64,000 nt of DNA, taken from positions 217,880,290-217,944,289 of the forward strand of contig CM073885.1 in assembly GCA_037176705.1 (NCBI GenBank), written 5' to 3'. This stretch comes from Molossus alvarezi (Eukaryota > Chordata > Mammalia > Chiroptera > Molossidae). Under the pieces are notes generated by a model, which worked only from the letters and a program-made list of their open reading frames with translations, made no database searches and had not been told where the DNA came from. Below are positions 47,529 through 58,167 of the stretch, one piece after another (within the stretch, counting starts at the first letter, position 1; each line of letters begins with the position of its first letter). Made by a program: the position numbers and the translations under genes.

Positions 47529-49190
47529 ATGGCCGCCCCAAAGAAGGCAGTTGTGGGGCCGTTGGTGGGGGCAGTGGTCGAGGGGACTAACTCCTCCCGC
47601 TTTCTGGTTTTCAATCCAAAAACAGCGGAGCTCCTTAGTCACCAACAAGTAGAATTTACACAAGAGTATCCAAAAGAAGGATGGGTGGAACAAAACCCGA
47701 AGGAAATCATCCAGTCCGTCTACGAGTGCATAGAGAGAACGTGTGCGCAGCTTAGCGAACTGAGTGTTGATGTAGCCAACATAAAAGCCATCGGTGTCAG
47801 CAACCAGAGGGAAACCACTCTGATTTGGGACAAGTTCACGGGAGAGCCGCTCTACAATGCGGTGGCGTGGCTCGACCTCCGAACCCAGTCCACCGTGGAG
47901 ACGCTCAGTAAGAAAATCCCGGGAAATAACAACTTCGTCAAGTCCAAGACAGGTCTTCCCCTTAGCACTTACTTCAGTGCCGTGAAAGTTCGTTGGCTTC
48001 TTGACAATGTGACAACAGTTCAAAAGGCTGTTGAGGAAGGGAGAGCTCTTTTCGGGACGATTGATTCGTGGCTCATCTGGAATATGACAGGAGGAGTCAA
48101 TGGAGGTGTCCACTGCACCGATGTGACAAATGCAAGCAGGACGATGCTGTTCAACATTCATTCTTTGGAATGGGATAAAGAGCTCTGCGACTTTTTTGAA
48201 ATTCCGATGAGCATTCTTCCAAATGTCTGCAGTTCTTCTGAGATCTATGGCAAAATGAAAGCTGGGTCCTTAGAAGATGTACCAATATCTGGGTGTTTGG
48301 GGGACCAGTCTGCTGCACTAGTGGGACAAATGTGCTTCCAGGAAGGACAAGCCAAAAACACGTATGGAACAGGTTGTTTCTTACTGTGTAATACAGGTCG
48401 TAAGTGTGTATTTTCTGATCATGGCCTTCTGACCACAGTGGCTTACAAATTAGGTAAAGACAAGCCAGCATGCTATGCGCTGGAAGGTTCTGTTGCTATA
48501 GCTGGTGCTGTTATTCGCTGGCTCAAAGACAATCTCGGAATTATAGAGACCTCAGAAGAAATTGAAAAACTTGCTATAGAAGCAGGTTCTTCTTTTGGCT
48601 GCTACTTCATCCCAGCCTTTTCGGGGTTATATGCACCTCATTGGGATCCCAGTGCAAGAGGGATCATCTGTGGTCTCACTCAGTTCACCAATAAAAGTCA
48701 TATTGCTTTTGCTGCATTAGAAGCTGTTTGTTTCCAAACTCGAGAGATTTTGGATGCCATGAACCGCGACTGTGGAATTCCACTCAGGCATTTGCAGGTA
48801 GATGGAAAAATGACCAACAACAAAATTCTTATGCAACTACAAGCAGACATTCTGCACATTCCAGTAATAAAACCCATTATGCCTGAAATAACTGCTCTGG
48901 GAGCCGCCATGGCAGCAGGAGCTGCAAAAGGGGTGGACATTTGGAGTCTTGAACCTGAGGATCTGTCAGACATTGTAATGGAACGGATTGAGCCACAGAT
49001 AAATGCCATGGAAAGTGAAAGTCGTTATTCTACATGGAAGAAAGCTATGCAGAAGTCAATGGGTTGGGTTACAACTCAGTCTACTGAAAATGGTGATTCT
49101 CCTGCCTTCTCTAGTCTGCCCTTGGGTTTTTTCATAGTGAGTAGCATGATAATACTAATTGGAGCAAGGTACATCTCAGGTATACCATAA
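47529..49190 (+). CDS. GK2: Glycerol kinase 2 (testis-type GK retrogene)
   Basis: Intact intronless frame of 553 codons, the same length as mammalian GK2. The FGGY-kinase fold is evident: N-terminal domain ~11-264, C-terminal domain ~273-462, then a tail with a hydrophobic segment (531-547, [10 protein letters not shown]...) typical of the mitochondrial outer-membrane form. Glycerol-site residues are present (R94-E95 in SNQRETT, Y148, and catalytic-base D259-Q260 in GDQSAAL). Several positions match GK2 rather than GK: V17 and N21 in [10 protein letters not shown] (GK has DQGTSS), LRHLQVDG and ILHIPVIKP. The adenosine motif reads VDGKMTNN (425-431) where the family has VDGGMT. The ATG is chosen because MAAPKK aligns with the family start. 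GK proteins phosphorylate glycerol. GK2 acts in spermatids, where it is needed for arranging the mitochondrial sheath, and kinase activity of GK2 proteins is doubtful. Ortholog rather than an independent retrocopy: likely, not proven. Confidence 0.95.
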   Translation: MAAPKKAVVGPLVGAVVEGTNSSRFLVFNPKTAELLSHQQVEFTQEYPKEGWVEQNPKEIIQSVYECIERTCAQLSELSVDVANIKAIGVSNQRETTLIWDKFTGEPLYNAVAWLDLRTQSTVETLSKKIPGNNNFVKSKTGLPLSTYFSAVKVRWLLDNVTTVQKAVEEGRALFGTIDSWLIWNMTGGVNGGVHCTDVTNASRTMLFNIHSLEWDKELCDFFEIPMSILPNVCSSSEIYGKMKAGSLEDVPISGCLGDQSAALVGQMCFQEGQAKNTYGTGCFLLCNTGRKCVFSDHGLLTTVAYKLGKDKPACYALEGSVAIAGAVIRWLKDNLGIIETSEEIEKLAIEAGSSFGCYFIPAFSGLYAPHWDPSARGIICGLTQFTNKSHIAFAALEAVCFQTREILDAMNRDCGIPLRHLQVDGKMTNNKILMQLQADILHIPVIKPIMPEITALGAAMAAGAAKGVDIWSLEPEDLSDIVMERIEPQINAMESESRYSTWKKAMQKSMGWVTTQSTENGDSPAFSSLPLGFFIVSSMIILIGARYISGIP

Positions 49191-49215
49191 TAATACCAAG
49201 CATGAGCTTTTACAT

Positions 49216-49221
49216 AATAAA
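49216..49221 (+). promoter_or_regulatory. Possible polyadenylation signals of GK2 (AATAAA)
   Basis: AATAAA occurs 26 bp after the stop codon, and again at 49336-49341 and 49466-49471. The A-rich retrocopy end at about 50480 suggests that the ancestral transcript used a more distal site. Which one works here is not known. Confidence 0.4.
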
Positions 49222-49468
49222 AGAAGCCAGCAATTCTCTTAATGTGATGACACCATCATAGACTCTGCATTTATTTATAAAGTACTTGCTGCATGACTTT
49301 TGAGAACCCTACAAGTAGACCTGTGGCTTGAAGTAAATAAATTACTGCAAAAATCACTATAGAAACATTTGGTGTGTTTTTTCAATGTTGACAGTCAAGA
49401 TTGAACCAGACGCAATGGGGGCTAACTCCGTCCATTGTCATAAAATTCTGTTCCATGCCCTCCAGAAT

Positions 49469-49501
49469 AAAGAATATTCGGATCCTTTCTGAATATTCTT
49501 T
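49469..49501. repeat. 11-bp inverted repeat in the GK2 3' UTR
   Basis: AAAGAATATTC (49469-49479) and GAATATTCTTT (49491-49501) are exact reverse complements separated by 11 nt, next to an AATAAA at 49466. Confidence 0.9.
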
Positions 49502-50222
49502 CTGAATATGTGGAATCTTTCACCAAACATTTTCTAACACTATGGACCAGGATTTGATTCTTTGTACTATACACACTTGATTAAGAGATGCAACTAACCT
49601 GCCCAAACTGAGGGACTTGTCATTGTTTTTAATAGGCACCAAAGTCCTATTTTGTGTGTATTAGGGACATCACAATATCTTTACTGAATGTTTAATGGAA
49701 ACATAAATTCTTACAAGAGAAATTTAGTATTCTTATAGGTTAGATATTTTCCTGGAAAAATATCTGCCAAATTAAAATTCTTCAGACATTTTACAAGGTC
49801 TCACTAATTGCACTGATTTGCTGTATAGATCCTACAGAAAGAAAAATATTTTTTCCTAGTTTTTCTCTTTTCATCTTTCCATTTTATGTACTTTACTTAG
49901 TATGTATAACATATATACTTATATACATCATATATAGAGAGAGTAGCCTATTTATAACATAAGCACACATAGAGGGTAGTCTTAAGTGAACCACTAGATA
50001 CATAAATCTTTTAGTGTAAACATTCATGTGTATTTTGGGGCAATGTGTATGTATATTACTTACCAGGACAAACTTTTTCTTAAAGAGGCAGTATTTAAAA
50101 ATTAAGTTTTATGTTGTTATTTTTAAAAAGTGTATTATGATTTCAACTAAATTACTTACATTTTATCTTTTTATTTAACTGACTTAGGTGGGTGTATGCT
50201 GAAAGGGAATTGTGGAATATTA

Positions 50223-50441
50223 TGCCTTGGCCAGTTTGGCTCAGTGGTCAAGGGCACATACCTCAGTTGCAGTTCATCCCCAGCCCTGGTTGGGTCATGC
50301 TGGAGGCAACCAGTCGATGTGTTTCTCTCACATCAATGTTTCTCTTTCCTCTCTCTGTGTCTCTCTCTCCCTCCCACTGTATCTGAAGATAAATGGAAAA
50401 ATGTCCTCAGGTGAGGATTTAAAAAAAAAAGAAAAGAAAGA
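50223..50441 (+). mobile_element. Ves SINE lacking the region between A and B boxes
   Basis: Sense copy GCCTTGGCCAGTTTGGCTCAGTGG, which then jumps directly to AAGGGCACATACC, losing about 50 bp including the B box. It is flanked by perfect 15-bp repeats AATTGTGGAATATTA (50208-50222 and 50442-50456). It lies in the GK2 3' UTR. Confidence 0.93.
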
Positions 50442-50783
50442 AATTGTGGAATATTACAGTAAATATTATTTTCAAGCATAAAAAAGAATTGACTACTCAA
50501 ACAAAAATAATCTAGTATAAAGTTTAAGCATATGTAAAAAGTTGGATGTCGATAAATGGAAGTGCAATAATGTAAAGTTCATATACTATATGGGAAGTGC
50601 TATAACATCATTTTAAGTTACACAGATAATTAAAGATGCACACTCTAAATTCTAAAATAACAAAATAAAATATAATAAGCAAATTAAATACATAAGCTAG
50701 AACCATAAAAATATTTAGTTGATCCAAAATAAGGCAGAAAAGAAATAAAAAAGGAAAAGAAGAAGAACATAAAAACAGCAGGA

Positions 50784-51241
50784 GAGCCCTGGCTGGGTGG
50801 TTTAGTTGATAGGAGCATCATCCTGTACACTAAAAGGTTACAGGATCAATACCCAGTCAGGGCACGTACGTAGGTATGGATTCAATCCCTGGTGAGGGTG
50901 CATACAGGAGGCAATCAATCAATGATTCTCTTTCCCTCCTTTCTCTCTCTCTCTAATGTCAATAAAAACATGCCCTGGCCGGTTTGGCTCAGCAGTTACA
51001 GCATTGGCCTGCGGTCCAGAGAGACCCAGGTTCAGTTCCCGCTAAGGGCATGTACCTCGGTTGATGTTTGTCCCCAGCTCTGGTTGGGTCATGGGGGTGG
51101 CAGCCACTTGATGTGTCCCTTTCATGTCAATGTTTCTCTCTCTCCCACTCTATCTGAACAAAAAATGGAAAAATGTCCTCAGGCAAGGATTAAAAAACAA
51201 AAACAAAAAACATATCCTCAGGTAAGGATTAAAAAGAAAGT
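50784..51241 (+). mobile_element. Ves SINE (host) interrupted by another Ves SINE
   Basis: The host SINE head and body are at 50784-50971 and its tail (ATCCTCAGGTAAGGATTAAAA) is at 51214-51241. Perfect outer direct repeats AACAGCAGGA at 50774-50783 and 51242-51251. Confidence 0.93.
50972..51205 (+). mobile_element. Ves SINE nested inside the preceding SINE
   Basis: A separate sense copy (GCCCTGGCCGGTTTGGCTCAGC) inside the host tail. Inner direct repeats AAAAACAT at 50964-50971 and 51206-51213. A 12-bp segment after CCTCGGTTG differs from other copies (ATGTTTGTCCCC). Confidence 0.93.
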
Positions 51242-51330
51242 AACAGCAGGAAAATATATTTAAACCTAACTATATGAATAAGCACATTAAATTAGTGGTC
51301 TAATTACCTCAATAAAAAAGCAAGATTGTC

Positions 51331-51540
51331 GCCCTAGAAAGACCCCTGTTCGGTTCCCTCTAAGGGCATGTACCTCAGTTGCAGTTTGTCCCCAGCCCTG
51401 ATTGGGTTGTGTGGGTGGCGACCACTCGATGTGTCCCTTTCACATCGATGTTTCTCTCTCTCTCTTTCTCTCTCTCTCTCCCTCCCTCCCACTCTATCGG
51501 AACAAAGTATCAAAAAAAATGTTCTCAGGTGAGGATTAAA
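51331..51540 (+). mobile_element. Ves SINE lacking the A box
   Basis: Starts GCCCT and then jumps to AGAAAGACCCCTGTTCGG, losing about 43 bp of tRNA-like head. Perfect direct repeats AAAAAGCAAGATTGTC at 51315-51330 and 51541-51556 show that the shortened form is what is integrated. Confidence 0.93.
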
Positions 51541-53045
51541 AAAAAGCAAGATTGTCTAATCAGATAAAAAATAAGAAGTACATACTGCCTCCAAGAAACA
51601 CATTTCAAATATAGAGAAAAAATAGTTAAAAAGAAAGATAAAAGATATAATATGCTAATATTAATAGAAAGTTGGAGTGGCTATGTTAATGTCAGAAAGT
51701 AAATTTCAGAGCAAAGACTATACCAGTGATAAGCAAGCTCATTTTGCACTAATAAAGGAGTTGATTCATCTAGATGACATAACAATCCAAAATATTTATG
51801 TACCTAAAACAGCTTCAAAATTCATAAAGCAAAATCTGATAGAACTTAAAGGAAAAGTAGATACGTCTGGAATTATAGTAAGGTCTCAACATTTCTTCCT
51901 TAACATCTGATGGAACAAGTAGACTAATTTAATAAGATACAGAAGATCTGAACAATACTATTAAACAACTTAAATAACATTTATAGAACATACCACCCAA
52001 CAATAGGAGAATACATATTATTTTTCAAATGCACATGAAATATTTACCAAATATTTATGATAATGGCCTCATTTAGGCCATTAACCAAGCCTCAATAAAT
52101 TTAAAAGATTTCATACAAAATATACTGCCTGAGTACATTGGAATTATAAGTCAATAAAGGTTTCTGGAAACTCTCCAAACATTTGGAAAAATAAACTAAC
52201 AAAAAAAATGTAAATTTTTAAATACTACATGAGTTAAAGAGATAAAAAGGGAAAATAGAAAGTGTTTGGAATACAATGAAAATGAAAACACAACATATGA
52301 AAATTTATGAGATATTTACTTAAGCAACACTTAGGGAGAAATTTATAGGACAAAAGTCCTATATTAGAAGAGAAAACATATTTCAAATTAAGATACTAGA
52401 AATAAAATAACAAATATAAAGTAGGTGGGAAAAAAATAAAGAGGAGAGCAATAATCAATGGTATGGAACACAGAAAAGCAATAGCAAAAATCAATATAAC
52501 CAAAAGTTGATTCTTTTGAAATATCAGTAAGTTGATAAACTTTTAACCAGACTGATTAGAAAATAAAGAAATGGCTAAAATAATCAATCTCAGGAATGAG
52601 AATGATATCCTTATAGATTCTAAGGATATTAAAATGATAATACAGGAAGATAGAAACCTTTATGTCAGTAAATTTGACAACTTAGATAAAAAGGAAAACA
52701 TAAACTACCAAAACTTAAACAAATAGATCATTTGAATGAGTCTATATCTATTAAATAAATTGAATTTTTACTTTAACATCTCCCCACAAAGTAAACTCCA
52801 AGCTCTAATGGCTTCAACAATGAAGAAATTTCTATTAAAACTCTTCCAGAAAACTTAAAAGGAGGGAACAGTTTCAAACTTATTCTATGAGGCCAGGATT
52901 GCAACATTACTCTGATTCCAACACCAGAAAAAAGACATTACAAGAAAAAAACAACCGCAGATCAGTATTCTTTATAAATCTAGATGAAAAAAATCTGAAC
53001 AAAATTTTAGCAAAATTAATCTAACAATATATAAAAACGATTAGA

Positions 53046-53270
53046 GCCTGGCTGGTGTGGCTCAGTAGTTGAGCGTCGACCCATGCACCAAGAGGTTGCC
53101 AGTTCGATTCCTGGTCAGAGCACATATCCAGGTTGTGGGCTCAATCCCCAGTGGGGGGTGTACAGACGGCAGCCAATCGATGTTCTCTGTCATCCATGTT
53201 TCTATCTCTCTCCCTCTCCCTTCCTCTCTCTCTCTAAAATCAATAAAGAAAAAAAAAATTTTTTTAACAA
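53046..53270 (+). mobile_element. Ves-type bat SINE in the L1 RT region
   Basis: Sense copy of the GTGTGGCTCAGTAGTTGAGC subfamily. Direct repeats AACGATTAGA (53036-53045) and AATGATTAGA (53271-53280). L1 sequence (TATCATGACCAAGTGGG) resumes cleanly afterwards. Confidence 0.95.
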
Positions 53271-54119
53271 AATGATTAGATATCATGACCAAGTGGGGGA
53301 ATGTAAAGCTAGGATAATGAATCAGTATAATTAGAAAACTCAATCAATGTATTTCATCATATTAACAGACTGAGAAAGAAAACTCACATTAGATACAACT
53401 ACACACTTACTAGAATGCCTAAACTTAAAAAGATAATCAATCATGTTAAAGATGAAGAACTAAATCTCTCATATGATTCTGCTGGAAATATAAAATGATG
53501 CAAACATTTTAGAAAACAGTTTAACACTGCCTTAAAAAATAAACATCTATCATATTATTCTAGGTATTTACCCAAGAGCAATAAAAACATGCCTTATAAA
53601 GATTTGTTCTTAACACTTTACTCTGTTATAGCCCAAAACTGGACACATTTCAAATGTCCACCAACAGGTGAATGGATAAACAAATCATGGTATATTCACG
53701 GTATATACAATGACAGACTACTTAGCAACTATTAATATACACTATAATATAGAATAATTTCCAAATAAGTAAACCAAGTGAAATGAGCCAGATTATATGC
53801 ATAGTGTTTGATTCCATTCATATAAAATTCTAGAAAATGCAAACTATTGTATGACAGAAAGCAGATCAATGGTTGCCTGGGAATAGTGGGGGAGGGGGCG
53901 GGATGAGTAGGAGGCAGGAAGGGGTAGGAGGCATGATTATACAGGGCACAAAGAGAATTTAGAGGGTGATGAATATGTTCATTATATTAATTATGGTGAT
54001 GCTTTCAAGGGTGAATATGCATGTCAAAATTAATCATATTGAATACTTTAAATATGTGCAGTTTATTTTAGGATCAATTATGCCTCAATAAAACTGTTTT
54101 TTACAAAAGAAAAAAAGTG

Positions 54120-55915
54120 TCTTCAAACTCTGAAGGAATATAACCAAAGTTGGCGCAAGTAGGTTAATCTTTTATTTTCTCTTTTATGCACAGTGATGTT
54201 TCCTCACCGATTCTACATGGGGTGTTGTTGATTCCTGTCTCTAGGTCTATGAGCTCTATTGGAAGTCCCTTGTATGATGAGGCTGGAGAAATACATGATA
54301 ATGTCTTATTTCATTTAAAGCAAATTAATTTCCCATTTCATTTATTTGGTCAGAATTCTCAGTCTGGGAGCTGCTGCAAAGGACCTTAGGAAGAGTCACA
54401 AGCAAAGATATCATAAGAAAATCAGGCTGAAATCCTCAGACTCAGTATCTCATTCTCACTCCCTCAATATTATACTCCTGTGATTATCAGCTTTCCTTTT
54501 TTCATATCTTTGCCTGTATGTTTCATTTTCATAATTTAAATTATATGATATTGGTAAATTATAGTACTTTGCCCCAAGGATATAAAGGAGCTTCTGTGTA
54601 TTCTATTATAAAATTAGCTAATTAATAATTTCTCTATATTGCCAATAAGCAGAACTACATGCTTAAATTATGATGATGGGGTTTCATCACATGCATATTA
54701 TAAAACAGCCAGTCATCATTTAATGTCAGGCATATGTGTGAGTGAGACAACATGAGCTCCAACACTAACCAGGAGAACGAAAAGCATCTAATTCTGATAC
54801 TGTTTTTCATAGATGCTGCTTGTGAATTAAAACAAGTAAGTAATGTCTGGGAGGAAAGAGTGTGAGTAAGGAGAAAGAGAGAGAGAATAAACAAAGAAGG
54901 CCATGGAAGAAAAGGAATATTAAAGGTATCCAGTGAGAAACAAACTGTACTATTAAATCTAATTAAAGGCACGCTGTGTGGCATCCATGTAGAAGCAGCA
55001 CTAAACAGCTAAATCACTTCTAGCTTAGCTCTAGGAATGGCAGCGATATACCTCAGACTTCGAGGGATCAGCATCTTCCCCTCTTCACCCCACAAAGAAT
55101 TCTAAATGATTATCTGTTTGTGCCTGACTTCTGCTGCTTATATTATCATTTTGATATTAATACTCATATTCTCACAAGGCAGCTATTGTTTCACTTAGTA
55201 AGCCCTTGTTCTCAATGTATAAGTATAAATGTAACGGTAAACAATCCCCATTTGGGTGGAACATTATGCACCAATTCTATGACAGTTAGATATGGAAAAT
55301 TTGTTTCCATGCCTTTTTTTAAATCATGTGAACCAATAAGATCCCCTAGGGTAATCTTCCGGCAAAGTCTAAAGTAAATACAAAATCATCTCTGTTACCT
55401 ACTTTAAACTTCCATTGAAATGGCAGCTCTATAGTCTATTCTGATTGTTTCAATCAAAACAAAATGAATACACTTCATATTTAAATATTCCCCCATAGTT
55501 TCCATCAACAACCTTTACAGCCCTATTTATTTGAGCTTGGAGAAATTGCATGTGAGCCCTGTCTTCTCTGTGTTCAGCATACATTTCAGTTCATTATCAT
55601 ATCAGCCTTCAACAAACTGAGTTATTCTGCAAAAAGAAAAAAAAAAAAAAAAAGGCCTTGACCTTTGGTGGGAACAAAGTAGAGGGTGACAAAACTGTGT
55701 TAATAATCTTATATCAAACTATCTATGAAATTCAGTTCATTGTAAACAATTCACAAATCTTATATTCAGTTATTAAAGTATGTCATTCTAGTGTCATGGG
55801 AAATCCAAGTTTGGAAAATATTTACAAAGCCAAAAATAGTAAGGAGACATTTATTTTGTAAATGTCTATACTAGTAGCTTTGAAAGAGAGCTCGGCAAAA
55901 ACCAGGACAAATATG
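54120..55915. other. Unique non-coding DNA
   Basis: No gene or repeat recognised. An A-run is at about 55636-55653. Frames of 67-109 codons here lack any family features. Confidence 0.4.
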
Positions 55916-55921
55916 TTCTAG

Positions 55922-56345
55922 TGTTCATTAGATTCCACATATAGTGAGATCATATGGTACTTGTCTTTCTCTGACTGGCTTATTTCACTTAGCATAATGA
56001 AAAAAATAAACTAACAAAAAAAATGTAAGCAGACTCATAGACACAGAAAACAGACTGACAGTTGTTAGAGGGGAAGGGGATTAGGGATCTGGGTGAAAAG
56101 GGTGAAGGGATTAAACAAAAACAAAAACTCATAGACACAGACAAGAGCATCGTGATTACCAGAGGGAAGGGGAGTGGGTGAGGCAGAAGAGGGTAAAGGG
56201 GGATTAATGGTGACAGAAGGAGACTTGACTTGGAGTGGTGAACACACAATACAATATACAGATGATGTATTGTAGAATTGTACACTTGAAACCTATATAA
56301 TTTTATTAACCAGTGTCAACCCAATATATTCAATAAAAGTTTAAA
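55922..56345 (+). mobile_element. L1 3' end with 5' inversion
   Basis: 55922-55999 is antisense L1 (complement reads CATTATGCTAAGTGAAATAA, then CCATATGATCTCACTATATG, then TGGAATCTAATGAA). 56000-56345 is sense L1 (AAATAAACTAACAAAA, GACTCATAGACACAGAAAAC, TTGTACACTTGAAACC, then tail). The inverted part is the segment that precedes the direct part in normal L1 order, as expected from twin priming. Confidence 0.8.
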
Positions 56346-56522
56346 AAATTTTTTCTAACGATTTCGAACAAGGATAACCCTGATTTTCCTAGCTTTTTCT
56401 TTGAACTAAAAAAAGCAGGCAACCTGCTCAATTGCACCCCCCTTTCCCACCTTTGCATAGCCTTAAAAAAGTGACCAGAGCAGGGGATGAGTACACACCC
56501 TGAAGCACAAAAGCTATAATAA

Positions 56523-56524
<2 letters not shown>

Positions 56525-56587
<63 letters not shown>

Positions 56588-56592
56588 CCTCT
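56525..56592. repeat. (CT)n microsatellite
   Basis: About 30 CT units (56525-56584) followed by CCCCCTCTTTC. Unlike the other long CT tracts here, no SINE head or tail surrounds it. Confidence 0.97.
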
Positions 56593-58160
56593 TTCTTTCT
56601 TCCCAATCCCTATTTCAAATAGGCCATGGATATCTACCATTAACTCAGTTTCACAGTTGAGAACATTGACAAAAAGAACAAGAAAATCACCTTACTATCT
56701 AAAAAGGGTATAGCTTTAGAATTTTAGAGATGATTCATCTCGAGACCATTATTACTTGCACAGAATTTAGTATTGTCAGAAAACAATGTTCTGAAAGAAA
56801 ACTCCAAGACTACTCTCGCAGTATCGGGGGAGCCTGGAGTTGAATAGGGCTTAAGAGAGCATCTAGACCAACATTTTCAAATACCAAGAAGTGAAAAATT
56901 TAAATCGGTTACTAGATGTCATAAAGATATGTTGGGAGCAAGATGAAAGTCTCAGTTTTTATATTCTGATGTTTCTTTAGCTTCACACAACTGACAAGGC
57001 TCTTCCTGGGCTTTGTCTATCTCAACCAGCTGTTAGGACTTTCTGTAAGATGAAAGCAAAGGTGACAGTAACTTAGGAATTTCTTATGAAAGTTGGAGTT
57101 ATGTCTTGGCCAACACATATTTGGTGCACACTCACATATTCATACACACATGCAATATTTATGGCCACTTAAGCCAGATACATTCTGGAAGATTCTGAGC
57201 TATAATAAAATCATTCTCTATTCTCCAGTGATTTCTTTATTTCTGAAAAAAAAAAAAAAAGTTTATAGACTCTCTGGGGAGCCATTTTATTAGCCATGAA
57301 ACATGTCAGAAATTTGGGGGTGAACTGGTAGATATTCTTTTCTATTCTTTTCTGGACACAAAGCTTGCCACTCACTTCCATAACATTGATATCCTTTGAG
57401 ACGTATCTACTTCATCCCGTCATATCAGGGAGAGATGAGAGTTTCTTCCTCCTCCTCCTTCCCTTCCTCATCCTCCTCTTTGTCATGTTCTTTTACTTGA
57501 AACGAATCCATTGAGTCATATCATATGGTATTTACTACTAATATTCACAAACATCAAAAGAATGGCAATCTGTCTGATATCCTGCAGATGAACGTGCGCT
57601 AGAACATGGCACTGGCATTTGGGATTTGCTGCCCACTGGGGAAGAAGCAGGGATGTGCTAAAGATCTGGCATGCTGTTCTGTAGGGGAGAATGGCACTCA
57701 TTACAACTGTATCAAAAACGAATTAGGTGCCAAATGCTTGCCTCGGTAAGAACTTGAGAAATCACTTATCTGTCTTTCGTTCATCCCCTCTCAGGCTCCA
57801 CCCTTTAGCTCTAGCGTCAGTACCTTGCCTGTTCATCTGTATGGTACTCTCCCATTTGATGAGAACAGAGACATTTACTTTTCGTTTTCCAGATGTTAGA
57901 GATTGCTATAAGAAGATAACCTAAGATTTAGAAAGATAAAACTTCAGGTTTGAAACAGATCCCTAGTAAATTTTAGCTAAAAATTAGACATTTTACATGT
58001 CAGGCCCCTTACTTTAAATATTTAGAAATTTATATTTAATGGCGATGGCCCAAGGTCTCAGGGCCAGCCAGTGCCTGAAAATACCTGGGATTAGGAACTA
58101 GAGGAACTTGCTTCTATTCCATATACCAAATTTTCTTTGAAGATTTCAGTTTTAAGAATA
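56593..58160. other. Unique non-coding DNA
   Basis: No gene recognised. 57250-57263 is an A-run. 58040-58100 may be a MIR scrap (GGTCTCAGGGCCAGCCAGTG). Confidence 0.4.
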
Positions 58161-58167
58161 AAAACTA

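Larger units (their letters stand above)
47328..50486 (+). mobile_element. Processed GK retrocopy (GK2 locus) inserted into the ancient L1
   Basis: The insert comprises a CpG-rich 5' leader (47328-47528), the intronless CDS (47529-49190) and a long 3' UTR. It ends in a short A-rich remnant (ATAAAAAAG, about 50479-50486). Removing a later SINE (50223-50441) leaves a retro-transcript of about 2.9 kb. The decayed direct repeats AACTGAGTAG (47318-47327) and AATTGACTAC (50487-50496) match at 7 of 10 positions. Both equal the L1 spacer sequence at the break, which fits an old target-site duplication. Confidence 0.75.
50487..54112 (+). mobile_element. Ancient L1M/HAL1-lineage element, right part (spacer, ORF2, 3' UTR)
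   Basis: This resumes the L1 spacer broken at 47317 (AATTGACTACTC, AAACAAAAATAATCTAG). It continues through ORF2 endonuclease-region sequence (TGCCTCCAAGAAACACATTTC near 51585, GCTTCAAAATTCATAAAGC near 51809) and RT-region sequence (ATTCTATGAGGCCAGGATTG near 52882). After an internal deletion near 53400 it reaches the ORF2 end and 3' UTR (CAAATGTCCACCAACAGG, AATCAATGGTTGCCTGGG-like, ending TGCCTCAATAAAACTG near 54095). Frames are broken throughout. SINEs at 50784-51241, 51331-51540 and 53046-53270 interrupt it. Confidence 0.82.

Noticed and set aside
47514..48161. 215-codon antisense frame over GK2
   Set aside because: It lies entirely opposite the conserved GK2 coding sequence, and its translation matches no known family; a shadow of GK2 codon structure.
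47328..50486. GK2 as an independent, bat-only retrocopy of GK
   Set aside because: Shared residues with mammalian GK2 (V17, N21, R420 and H443-type positions), a decayed tail and decayed target duplication favour an old orthologous insertion. Synteny cannot be checked because neighbouring genes are outside the window.
56525..56584. Regular short repeats suggesting an array
   Set aside because: Simple (CT)n microsatellite, not a CRISPR or satellite array.
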